Of a stretch of 64,000 nt of DNA, positions 36,331 through 44,553 are shown in pieces; positions within the stretch are counted from its first letter, which is position 1; every line of letters begins with the position of its first letter. The notes beneath the pieces are model-generated. The model did no database searches and had not been told where the DNA came from. It was given only the letters and a program-made list of their open reading frames with translations. The translations under genes were made by a program, and so were the position numbers. Source of the DNA: Desulfobacterales bacterium (GTDB lineage: Bacteria > Desulfobacterota > Desulfobacteria > Desulfobacterales > Desulfosarcinaceae); NCBI GenBank assembly GCA_016218685.1, contig JACRDD010000035.1, forward strand, positions 1 to 64,000, written 5' to 3'.

Positions 36331-37200
36331 TTATCTCTCTTCTTCGAATTGAACGCCGAACAGTCCGGCGGGCCGGACCAGAAGCACCAGGATCATGATC
36401 GAGAGGGCCACGGCGCCCTTGAGGAAGGCGCCCGCCGGGATCAGGAAAACCACCAGCGCCTCGGCAAAACCCAGGATGAAGGCCGCATAGAAACTGCCCT
36501 TGATGCTGCCCATGCCGCCGAGGACCACCACCGCCATCATCATGATCAGGGGATGGTTCCACATGAACGGCTCCACCGTGGTCAGGGGCACGATCACCGC
36601 GCCGGTGGCGGCGGCCAGACCCACGGAGATGAGTACAGCCATCATGGCCACGCGGCTTTCGTCCATGCCCATGAGATTGGCCACTTCACGGTCCTGGGCC
36701 GTGGCGCGGATGGCCAGGCCCAGCTTGGTGTGCAGCAAAAAGAGGCGCATCAACCCCAGCATCACCAGCACCGAGGCGAAGGTGAGCAGTTGCTGGTAGA
36801 ACACCTTGACGCCGAATATGGACGTATAGCCCTTAATCAAGGCCGGCACGCTCAGGTAATCGCCCGTGAAGATCAGCATCATGACCTCTTGAAAGGCGAT
36901 GGCCAGGGCGATGGTGCCGATCAGCACCGCCTGCTCATGCTCGCGGATCGGTTTGATGAAGAGCGTGTAGGCGATGTAGCCTAGGAAGGTGACGAAGACG
37001 ATCGCGGCGAGCATGGCGCTCACCGGATTGAAGCCCATGCGGTAGGTGGTAAAGTAGATACAGTAGGCCGCCACCATGTAAAAGGCCGTGTGGGCGATGT
37101 TGACGATGCGAGCTACGCCGAAGATCAGCGAAAAGCCGATGGCCAGCATCGCGTACGTACTGCCGTTGATCAGGCTGGTGATCAGGATGTCGAATACCAT
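36331..37200 (-). CDS. livH: Branched-chain type ABC permease LivH
   Basis: A 289-residue polytopic permease with GSTYAMLAIGFSLIFGVARIVNIAHTAFYM at its start (split across the first two helices) and RATAQDREVANLMG, the cytoplasmic coupling segment. I chose the ATG at 37200 after ACGAGG; the upstream in-frame Met would extend into the intergenic hairpin. It pairs with LivM. Confidence 0.92.
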   Translation of the reverse strand: MVFDILITSLINGSTYAMLAIGFSLIFGVARIVNIAHTAFYMVAAYCIYFTTYRMGFNPVSAMLAAIVFVTFLGYIAYTLFIKPIREHEQAVLIGTIALAIAFQEVMMLIFTGDYLSVPALIKGYTSIFGVKVFYQQLLTFASVLVMLGLMRLFLLHTKLGLAIRATAQDREVANLMGMDESRVAMMAVLISVGLAAATGAVIVPLTTVEPFMWNHPLIMMMAVVVLGGMGSIKGSFYAAFILGFAEALVVFLIPAGAFLKGAVALSIMILVLLVRPAGLFGVQFEEER

Positions 37201-37227
37201 AATACCTCGTTGCGCGGAGCGGGCCGG

Positions 37228-37260
37228 CCACCCCGGTCGCGGCACTGGCGACCGGGGTGG
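37228..37260 (-). other. Intercistronic hairpin between binding-protein and permease genes
   Basis: A perfect 13-bp stem (CCACCCCGGTCGC and complement) with a 7-base loop, and no T-run. Such hairpins after binding-protein genes often protect the upstream mRNA so that the binding protein is made in excess. The role here is inferred. Confidence 0.65.
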
Positions 37261-37287
37261 TGGCTTGATCCTGTGGGAGAGGAGGGT

Positions 37288-38604
37288 TTACTTTTTGTAG
37301 GCGGCCTCGACCCAGGGCGGAATTTTGTAGTCGATGATGCCTTTATAGGTGATTTCGGGCGCATCTTCCGAGGCCTTCCACTTGTTGGGCCATACGCCCA
37401 CCAGCTTGCCGGCTTGCCACTGGCCGCCCATGCTGGTCAGGTATCCCGGCCCCCAGGTCAGGTCGTGGGTCTGGCGCCCCTGCTCGTCCTTATAGTATTT
37501 GGCGATGCCCGAGGGAACCATGGCGGTGCTCTCTTCCAACACCGGCACAATCTTATCCGCGTCCAGCGTGCCCGATTTTTCGATAGCCGGCACAAGGGAG
37601 TGCACGATGGCCGAATAAGTATCCGCCGTGTAGGTGGGGGTCTCTCCGTATTTCTTGACGTAGGTGGTGATGAACGGTTTGGTCAGTTCGTTGTACTCCA
37701 CGCCCTGGGTGTAGGTGGCCATGGTGAATACATATTCACCCAGGCCCTGGGTGGCTTCCCAGAAACCGTCCTTCTGGGCCTCCACATTGATGCCGACCTG
37801 TACCGCCGGGATCTTCAGCTCGCCGGCCTGGCGGGCGAAGGGAATGCCCACGGAAGATGAGAAGATGGTGAAGATCATCTGGGCGCCGGAGCGCTGGATG
37901 GCGGACAGTTCGGCGGTCACATCGGTGGCGACCGAAGACGGCCGCCAGATGCCGGCCACTTCCATGCCGATTTTAGGCAGGTAACCTTCGGTGGCGCTGA
38001 CCATGGGATCGGCCCACATGGCTTTCTCGGCCACGATGGCCACCTTGAGTGCGGGGATGTTGAGTTTGGACTTGAGCAGATCGCCTACGTATTTCAGGTG
38101 CAGGAAGCTGGTCTTGACCAGGAACTTGGAATTGAAGGGCGTGCCGCGGAAGAAGTATTTATAGGTATCGTAGTTTTGGGCTACGCGTTCGCACAGCTCG
38201 GGATGGGCCGCGCCGCAACCGATGAAGATCTTCTTGTACTCCATGGCGATGTCCTGCATGGCCAGCACCGCTTCCGTGCGGAAGCCGCCCACCACGAAGT
38301 CCACCTTGTGCTTGGTCATGAGCAGTTCCATGGCGTTGGTGGCGTCGGTGACGTTGAGGAATTCATTGGAGTCGGCTTGCACCAGCTCGATCTTCATCAT
38401 CTTTTTGCCGACCTTGACCCCGCCCTTGGCGTTGATCTCATCGGCCGCCATGGTGGCGCCGTTCCAGTGCCCCTTGCCCTGCACGAACTGCATGGGGCCG
38501 ATGACGCCGATTTTGATCGTGTCGGCCGCCCAAGCGGATGCTCCGAAGGTCCAGGCGATCGCCGCCATCATGATCACGACCCATAAAAGTCTCTTGCCTT
38601 TCAT
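37288..38604 (-). CDS. ABC transporter substrate-binding protein (LivJ/K type)
   Basis: A 438-residue periplasmic binding protein with a signal peptide ending at AWA and the fold type I start TIKIGVIGPMQFVQGKGHW. The ligand pocket cannot be read, but the operon-internal CoA ligase hints at an aromatic or fatty acid rather than an amino acid. AAAGGAG precedes the ATG. It is the first gene of the six-gene transport operon. Confidence 0.9.
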   Translation of the reverse strand: MKGKRLLWVVIMMAAIAWTFGASAWAADTIKIGVIGPMQFVQGKGHWNGATMAADEINAKGGVKVGKKMMKIELVQADSNEFLNVTDATNAMELLMTKHKVDFVVGGFRTEAVLAMQDIAMEYKKIFIGCGAAHPELCERVAQNYDTYKYFFRGTPFNSKFLVKTSFLHLKYVGDLLKSKLNIPALKVAIVAEKAMWADPMVSATEGYLPKIGMEVAGIWRPSSVATDVTAELSAIQRSGAQMIFTIFSSSVGIPFARQAGELKIPAVQVGINVEAQKDGFWEATQGLGEYVFTMATYTQGVEYNELTKPFITTYVKKYGETPTYTADTYSAIVHSLVPAIEKSGTLDADKIVPVLEESTAMVPSGIAKYYKDEQGRQTHDLTWGPGYLTSMGGQWQAGKLVGVWPNKWKASEDAPEITYKGIIDYKIPPWVEAAYKK

Positions 38605-38828
38605 AATCTCTCCTTTCGCTCGTGAGTAACACGGGGTTGCCGTTTGCCGGCCTGCCGGCCGAATTTCGGTTTTTGTGGATGAAGGACAAGGTAACGGTGG
38701 AGGGGGCGCCCGATCGGTGCCCATTACCTTGGGTGGGTGGTCGGCCAATGGTACAAGTCCTTGGTTGAAAGGTTCAAACCAGCACAGACGCTCGCAACGG
38801 GATTCGGTATGCCCGCACACAATAAGAA

Positions 38829-38845
38829 ACTGAACTCCATTCAGT
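38829..38845. promoter_or_regulatory. Operator-like inverted repeat upstream of the transport operon
   Basis: ACTGAA and TTCAGT are perfect inverted arms with 5 bases between. The site lies around the predicted transcription start of the minus-strand promoter, where a repressor would block initiation. No neighbouring regulator gene is seen. Confidence 0.45.
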
Positions 38846-38854
38846 ATTTAAATT

Positions 38855-38884
38855 TTTGTATGCCAAGCCCGGCAAGGTTGTCAA
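38855..38884 (-). promoter_or_regulatory. Candidate sigma-70 type promoter of the transport operon
   Basis: On the minus strand a perfect -35 TTGACA (38879-38884) is followed after 18 bases by TACAAA (38855-38860) as -10. This leaves a leader of about 240 bases. I see nothing else supportable in the 540 bases between the binding-protein gene and the CoA synthetase, apart from the operator and the hairpin at 39089. Confidence 0.5.
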
Positions 38885-39088
38885 CAGCTTGTCGCGAAAA
38901 GGTCGCTGCTCACAAAGCGCTTTAATGCTTTAAATACAAGCAAATTATACCAATTACGGAGGGTTGTGGAATTCGAGGATGGAAAATCGTGTTCGTAAAA
39001 AGAGCGATCGTTCTATCGGCGGCGCAACTAGGCACCGGCGGACAGTTCTCAATTGTACCCGTTTATGGCAAAGGCGGGAAGGGGGTTG

Positions 39089-39116
39089 TCCGGAGGCGCC
39101 CGCAGGTGCCTCCGGA
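39089..39116 (-). terminator. Terminator-like hairpin after the CoA synthetase gene
   Basis: The 12-bp arms TCCGGAGGCGCC and GGTGCCTCCGGA (one G-U pair) with a 4-base loop lie 25 bases after the stop. There is no clear T-run on the minus strand. Confidence 0.5.
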
Positions 39117-39141
39117 ATACAATGCAGGTCGCGCCAGGCGG

Positions 39142-41052
39142 CTATTTCGGACGGGATTTGGCCAGCCCGATGGTGCCCAGGGCAGCTTCGATCTCACCCA
39201 GGATCGCGGGATCGTCGATGGTGGCCGGTACCTTGAAATCTTTGTTGTCGGCGATTTTTTGGATCGTACCGCGCAAAATTTTGCCCGAGCGCGTTTTGGG
39301 CAGCCGTTTGACCACCGTGGCTTTCTTGAAGTCCGCCACCGGCCCGATCCGTTCGCGCACCATCTTGATCACCTCGGCGATGATCTCCTGTTCGGGTCGC
39401 TTGACGCCGGCCTTGAGCACCATGAAGCCAACCGGCACCTGTCCCTTGAGGGCGTCGTCCACCCCCAGCACCGCGCACTCGGCCACATCGGGATGGTCGG
39501 AGAGCACCTCCTCCATGGCACCGGTGGAGAGGCGATGGCCGGCCACATTAATGATGTCGTCGGTGCGGGTCATGACATAGGCGTAGCCGTCGGCGTCGAT
39601 GAAGCCGGCATCGGCAGTCTTATAGTAGCCCGGAAATTCCGCCAGGTAGGATTCGATGTAACGCTGGTCGTTGTTCCACAAGGTGGGCAAGGCGCCCGGG
39701 GGCAGCGGCAGTTTGACCACCAGGGCCCCGATATCTCCGGCCTTGACCGGCTCTCTGGTTTCCGGGTCGAGCACTGCAAGGTTCCAGCCCGGCGCCGGCT
39801 TGGTGGGCGAACCCTCTTTGACCGGATAGGTGTGCAGCCCCATGCAATTGGCGCAGATGGCCCATCCGGTTTCGGTTTGCCACCAGTGATCGATTACCGG
39901 CACGTTCAATTGTCTGCGTGCCCACTTGAGGGTGTCGGGGTCCAAGCGCTCGCCGGCCAGGAACAGGGCCCGGAACTTGGACAGGTCATACTGCTTGATC
40001 AGGCGGCCGTCGGGATCGTCGCGTTTGATGGCCCGGAAAGCGGTGGGCGCCGTGAACATGGTGCTCACCTTGTGCTGGGAGATCACGCGCCAGAAGGCGC
40101 CGGCATCGGGTGTGCCCACCGGCTTGCCCTCGTATAGAATCGTGGTGCACCCTTTGAGCAGCGGGCCATAGACGATATAGGAGTGGCCCACCACCCAGCC
40201 CACATCCGAAGCGGCCCAGTAGACCTCGCCGGCATCGACGTTATAGACGGCCTTCATGCTCCATTTGAGGGCCACGGCATGGCCACCGTTGTCGCGTACC
40301 ACCCCTTTGGGCTGCCCGGTAGTGCCCGACGTATAAAGGATGTAGAGCGGATCGGTGGCGGCCACGGGCACGCAATCGGCCGGTTGTGCCCCAGCCATGG
40401 CCTCCTGCCAATCCAGGTCGCGGCCCGGGATCAGGTCGCAGCGCTGCATGGGCCGTTGCAGGATGACGCACTTCTGGGGCTTGAATTGGGCCATCTGGAT
40501 CGCGGCATCCAGCAGCGGTTTGTACGGAATGACACGCTGTACCTCAATGCCGCACGAGGCCGAGACCATCATCTTGGGTTTGGCATCGTTAATGCGCGTG
40601 GCCAGTTCGTTGGCGGCAAACCCGCCGAACACGACCGAATGCACCGCGCCGATGCGGGCGCAGGCCAGCATGGCGATGGCCGCCTCGGGAATCATGGGCA
40701 TATAAATGATGACCCGGTCGCCTTTAGCCACCCCCTGGGCTTTCAAAACGCCGGCGAAACGGGCAACTTCGTCGCGCAGTTGGCGATAGGTAAATGTTTT
40801 GACCGTGCTGGTGACTGGACTGTCGTAGATCAGGGCCGCCTGATCGCCGCGTCCCATGGCCACATGGTGATCGAGGGCATTGTAGCAAGTGTTGAGTTGG
40901 CCGCCCACGAACCAGCGGTAGAACGGCTGGTTGCTGCCATCCAAGACTTTATTCCAACGTTGAGTCCAGACGATATCCTCGGCCGCGTCGCCCCAGAAAC
41001 CTTCCGGATCGTTGATGGATCGTTCAAATGCCTTTTTGTATGCATCGGTCAT
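39142..41052 (-). CDS. Propionyl/acetyl-CoA synthetase (PrpE/Acs family)
   Basis: The enzyme makes short-chain acyl-CoA from the acid, ATP and CoA. The 636-residue protein has VVFGGFAANELATRI, the P-loop YTSGTTGQPKGVVRD, WWQTETGW and the catalytic Lys in RLPKTRSGKILRGTI. The DNGGHAVAL segment and overall sequence favour PrpE (propionate) over AcsA. The start ATG follows GGAGG; an upstream in-frame ATG adds ten residues before that site. A single gene, with a 140-base upstream gap to nrdG. Confidence 0.88.
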   Translation of the reverse strand: MTDAYKKAFERSINDPEGFWGDAAEDIVWTQRWNKVLDGSNQPFYRWFVGGQLNTCYNALDHHVAMGRGDQAALIYDSPVTSTVKTFTYRQLRDEVARFAGVLKAQGVAKGDRVIIYMPMIPEAAIAMLACARIGAVHSVVFGGFAANELATRINDAKPKMMVSASCGIEVQRVIPYKPLLDAAIQMAQFKPQKCVILQRPMQRCDLIPGRDLDWQEAMAGAQPADCVPVAATDPLYILYTSGTTGQPKGVVRDNGGHAVALKWSMKAVYNVDAGEVYWAASDVGWVVGHSYIVYGPLLKGCTTILYEGKPVGTPDAGAFWRVISQHKVSTMFTAPTAFRAIKRDDPDGRLIKQYDLSKFRALFLAGERLDPDTLKWARRQLNVPVIDHWWQTETGWAICANCMGLHTYPVKEGSPTKPAPGWNLAVLDPETREPVKAGDIGALVVKLPLPPGALPTLWNNDQRYIESYLAEFPGYYKTADAGFIDADGYAYVMTRTDDIINVAGHRLSTGAMEEVLSDHPDVAECAVLGVDDALKGQVPVGFMVLKAGVKRPEQEIIAEVIKMVRERIGPVADFKKATVVKRLPKTRSGKILRGTIQKIADNKDFKVPATIDDPAILGEIEAALGTIGLAKSRPK

Positions 41053-41192
41053 GGTGGCCTCCTCGGTGGGTTTGATTTTCATTTTAGACCATAGAAAAGG
41101 GGGGTAATGATGTCAAGGCAAAAAATGAATGAGATACAGCCACTGAATGTCAAACAAATTAAATGAAGGAAGGTTGCATACATTTTTGGGGT

Positions 41193-41900
41193 TCATGAGC
41201 GGATGAAGCACTGCGCTACGATTGGCGCGGCGACCGTCTTGAGCTGTTCCATTTCGGAAGGGGTAAATCCGGGGGCCTGGCTGGCCAAAAAGACGGGGTC
41301 CAGCAGGGAAACGTCCCGAAAAGGTTGCAAGACATAGCGGCGGGCGCCTTGGATGGCCTGGGCGATATTTATAATGATGTTCGCGTCCACGAAAGGCCGC
41401 ACGCAGGTGGTGCGAAATTCATGATCCAGGCCGCTGGTCATGATCAGGTGGATGCTGCGGCGCAGGCTGGCGCGAATGGGCCCCGCCTCTTCGGCCGCCA
41501 CCAGGGGCGGGCCATAATGGGATAGATCCGTTTTGAGGTCCATGGCGATGTAGTCGAGCAGGCCCTCCTCGATCAAGCGGGCCAGCACCTCCGGCCGGCT
41601 GCCGTTGGTGTCCAGCTTGACCGATAGGCCCATTTCGCGAATGGCGCGGCACAGCGTTGCCAGGCCCGGGGAGAGGGTGGGTTCGCCGCCGCTGATTACG
41701 ACCCCGTCGAGCAGCATGCGCCGAGGTTCCAGAAACGCCAAGAGCTGGTCCAGGGTGATCCGCTGGGGAAAGCGGCCCCGGGCCAGCTCAGGATTGTGAC
41801 AGAAAGGGCAGGTGAAGTTGCAGCCGGTGACGAAGACCACGCAACTGATCTTGTCGGGAAAGTCGATGAGCGAGGTCTTCTGTATACCGGCCAGGATCAT
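41193..41900 (-). CDS. nrdG: Anaerobic ribonucleotide reductase activase NrdG
   Basis: A radical-SAM activating enzyme of 235 residues with the CxxxCxxC cluster motif in GCNFTCPFCHNPEL and SGGEPTL. It generates the glycyl radical of NrdD. The length and sequence fit the activase type used in strict anaerobes. It starts 9 bases after nrdD ends, without an obvious ribosome site, so coupling to nrdD is likely. Confidence 0.93.
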   Translation of the reverse strand: MILAGIQKTSLIDFPDKISCVVFVTGCNFTCPFCHNPELARGRFPQRITLDQLLAFLEPRRMLLDGVVISGGEPTLSPGLATLCRAIREMGLSVKLDTNGSRPEVLARLIEEGLLDYIAMDLKTDLSHYGPPLVAAEEAGPIRASLRRSIHLIMTSGLDHEFRTTCVRPFVDANIIINIAQAIQGARRYVLQPFRDVSLLDPVFLASQAPGFTPSEMEQLKTVAAPIVAQCFIRS

Positions 41901-41909
41901 GGAACCGTG

Positions 41910-44123
41910 TCAGCGCGAAGCGGCGCCGGCCAGTTCGCGCAGGGGCGCCTCGGCCGGCGTTGAACTTGGCTCCCGTTGGGCCGGCGGCTGTGGCGCCTTG
42001 GCCACCACGGTGACGCTCAGCTCCGGGTCCACCGATTCCACGCGATAGGTCTTGCGCAGGGCATACTCGGCCTGCTTGCCGTCGTTCCACTGCTTCACCG
42101 GCCGCAGGTAGCCCACCACCCGGGAGTAAATTTCGGTCTCCTGGCTGCACTGCGGGCAACGTACCTGTTCGCCCCGCAGGTAGCCGTGGGAGGGGCAGAT
42201 GCTGAAGGTGGGGGTCAAGGTGAAGTAGGGCAGGCGATAGTTGGAAGCGATCTTGCGCACCAGGGATTTGACCGCCTGGATGCTGCCGAGCTGCTCGCCC
42301 AAAAAGACGTGCAGCACCGTGCCGCCGGTGTATTTGGTCTGTAGATGGTCCTGGAGCTGAAAAGTCTGGTACAGATCGTCGGTGTAGTTGACCGGCAGTT
42401 GGGTCGAATTGGTGTAGTAAGGCGCGGCGCCCTTACGGAATTCGGATTCGTTGGAGCAGATGATGGCACCGTGGCGCTTCTTGTCCAGCATGGCCAGGCG
42501 GTAGGAGGTGCCCTCGGCCGGCGTGGCTTCCAGGTTGAAGATGTCGCCGGTTTCGTCCTGCACCTTGGCCAGCAGGTCGCGCAGATAGTCCATCACCCGC
42601 AGGGCAAAGGCTTGGCCTTCCATGGTGCCGATGTCCTTGCCCATGAAGTTGAGGCACGCTTCGTTCATGCCGATGATGCCGATGGTGGAAAAATGGTTCT
42701 TCCAGTAGGTGCCGCTGCCCTGTTTGACCTCGCGCAGGTAGAAGCGCGAGTAGGGGTAGAGATTTTTTTCGGTGAATTTTTCCAGCACCTTGCGCTTTAT
42801 GATCAGGCTCTCCACGGCCAGGCGCACCTTGCTTTCCAACCGATCGAAGAAATCCTTCTCGCCTTCGGCCTCGTGTCCGATGCGCGGCAGGTTGATGGTC
42901 ACCACGCCGATCGATCCGGTGAGCGGGTTGGCGCCGAACAGGCCGCCGCCGCGCTTGAGCAGTTCGCGGTTGTCCAGGCGCAGCCGGCAGCACATGGAAC
43001 GTGCATCCTCGGGCGACATGTCGGAGTTGACGAAGTTGGAGAAGTAGGGGATGCCGTATTTGGCCGTCATCTGCCACACCAGATCCAGGTTGGGATTGTC
43101 CCAGTCGAAATCCGGGGTGATATTATAGGTGGGAATGGGAAAGGTGAAGACCCGTCCCTTGGCGTCACCGGCCATCATCACGTCGGCAAAGGCCCGGTTG
43201 ATCAGGTCCATTTCGGGCTGGAAGCCGGCATAGGTTTCGTCCAGCTCCCGGCCGCCCACGATCACCGGATGGTCCTTGAGGATCGAGGGCACGCACAGGT
43301 CCATGGTGATGTTGGTAAAGGGGGTCTGAAAGCCCACCCGGGTGGGGATGTTGATGTTGAAGATAAACTCCTGCAAGGCCTGTTTGACCTTGTCGTAGCT
43401 CAGGTGGTCGTAGCGCACGAAGGGCGCCAGCAAGGTGTCGAAATTGGAAAGCGCCTGGGCGCCGGCGGCCTCGCCCTGCAACGTATAGAAGAAGTTGACG
43501 ATCTGGCCCAGGGCCGAGCGCAGGTGCTTGGGCGGTGCGCTCTCCACCTTGCCTTCCACGCCCTTGAAGCCGTTTTTCAGCAAGTCTTTCAGGTCCCAGC
43601 CCACGCAGTAGACCGAGAGCAGGCTCAGGTCGTGGATGTGCATATCGCCATCCTTGTGGGCCTGGCGAATCTGGGGCGGGTAGATCTTGTTGAGCCAATA
43701 TTCGGAGGTCACATCCGAGGAGATGTAGTTGTTCAGGCCCTGCAGCGAGTAGCACATATTGCTGTTCTCTTTGATCTTCCAATCCTGGCGCTGGATATAA
43801 TGATCCACCAGCTCCACGTTGGCCTTGGTGGTGATGCTGCGGATCTGGGCGTGCTGCTCGCGGTAGAGAATGTAGGCCTTGGCCGTGCGGTGATAAGTAG
43901 ATTCGAGCAATACATGTTCGACGATGTCCTGGACCTCTTCCACCTCGGGCTGGGACCCCAGGCGCAGTTCGTGGGCCAGGGTCAGGACGCGCAGGGTCAG
44001 CTTGCGCGCTTCGCGCTCGGAAAATTCGCCCGTGACTTGGCCGGCCTTGGCGATGGCGGCCGTGATCTTGGTGGAATCGAACTCGACGATGCGTCCATCT
44101 CTTTTCTTGATTTGTTCAAACAC
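41910..44123 (-). CDS. nrdD: Anaerobic (class III) ribonucleoside-triphosphate reductase NrdD
   Basis: Residues 1-95 form the ATP-cone regulatory domain (KRDGRIVEFDSTKITAAI). The catalytic barrel follows and ends with the zinc site CPSHGYLRG and RCPQCSQ and the glycyl radical loop RVVGYLRP (G671). About 40 residues rich in Pro and Ala extend past the usual end, which is unusual but harmless-looking. The GTG start follows AAAGGAG. It makes dNTPs without oxygen and forms an operon with nrdG. Confidence 0.95.
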   Translation of the reverse strand: MFEQIKKRDGRIVEFDSTKITAAIAKAGQVTGEFSEREARKLTLRVLTLAHELRLGSQPEVEEVQDIVEHVLLESTYHRTAKAYILYREQHAQIRSITTKANVELVDHYIQRQDWKIKENSNMCYSLQGLNNYISSDVTSEYWLNKIYPPQIRQAHKDGDMHIHDLSLLSVYCVGWDLKDLLKNGFKGVEGKVESAPPKHLRSALGQIVNFFYTLQGEAAGAQALSNFDTLLAPFVRYDHLSYDKVKQALQEFIFNINIPTRVGFQTPFTNITMDLCVPSILKDHPVIVGGRELDETYAGFQPEMDLINRAFADVMMAGDAKGRVFTFPIPTYNITPDFDWDNPNLDLVWQMTAKYGIPYFSNFVNSDMSPEDARSMCCRLRLDNRELLKRGGGLFGANPLTGSIGVVTINLPRIGHEAEGEKDFFDRLESKVRLAVESLIIKRKVLEKFTEKNLYPYSRFYLREVKQGSGTYWKNHFSTIGIIGMNEACLNFMGKDIGTMEGQAFALRVMDYLRDLLAKVQDETGDIFNLEATPAEGTSYRLAMLDKKRHGAIICSNESEFRKGAAPYYTNSTQLPVNYTDDLYQTFQLQDHLQTKYTGGTVLHVFLGEQLGSIQAVKSLVRKIASNYRLPYFTLTPTFSICPSHGYLRGEQVRCPQCSQETEIYSRVVGYLRPVKQWNDGKQAEYALRKTYRVESVDPELSVTVVAKAPQPPAQREPSSTPAEAPLRELAGAASR

Positions 44124-44332
44124 CGCTGACTCCTTTGGGAAGGGTGGTAAGGTTAATCGGATCGGGTTGTACTCGCCTCTGGAGGAGGCACCACGGCTGT
44201 CGAGGCTTACATCAGGGATACGGGGTCACTGGTTCAATGAGGTGCTTGGTACATTAACGGGTTAAAAGCAGCAAAACGTGCAGAATGATGAATCTGTTAC
44301 CCCAATCGTCTGTTGGCTGTCAATGGAAAATT

Positions 44333-44380
44333 TCTACAAAATGTAGTCGAAATTTCCTGTTGACACACAACATCTTGTGA
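44333..44380. promoter_or_regulatory. Tandem NrdR boxes
   Basis: Two 16-bp imperfect palindromes, TCTACAAAATGTAGTC (44333-44348) and ACACAACATCTTGTGA (44365-44380), have centres exactly 32 bases apart, three helical turns. This is the arrangement bound by the NrdR repressor upstream of ribonucleotide reductase genes. They lie between nrdD and nrdJ, overlapping the nrdJ promoter. The rest of 44124-44553 shows no other element, and no cobalamin riboswitch was found. Confidence 0.75.
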
Positions 44381-44388
44381 GAATACAA
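44360..44388 (+). promoter_or_regulatory. Candidate nrdJ promoter
   Basis: TTGACA at 44360-44365 with an ATACAA-like -10 at 44383-44388 (spacer 17). The second NrdR box covers the spacer, consistent with repression. Confidence 0.5.
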
Positions 44389-44553
44389 AACCAACATCAT
44401 CCGCTGATTCGCAAACGGCGACCGTGCCTCACCGGTACGGCGGTCAGTTTTTTCAACGTTACGATGGCTCCGGGCAAGGCGGGCAACTCCTCCTCCGGCG
44501 CCGACCCGAGCCCCATCATCTTACCACCTATCATCTATACAGGAGCAAAGCCC

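Noticed and set aside
44124..44553. Cobalamin riboswitch upstream of the B12-dependent nrdJ
   Set aside because: No B12-box-like sequence or matching fold was found; the NrdR boxes explain control.
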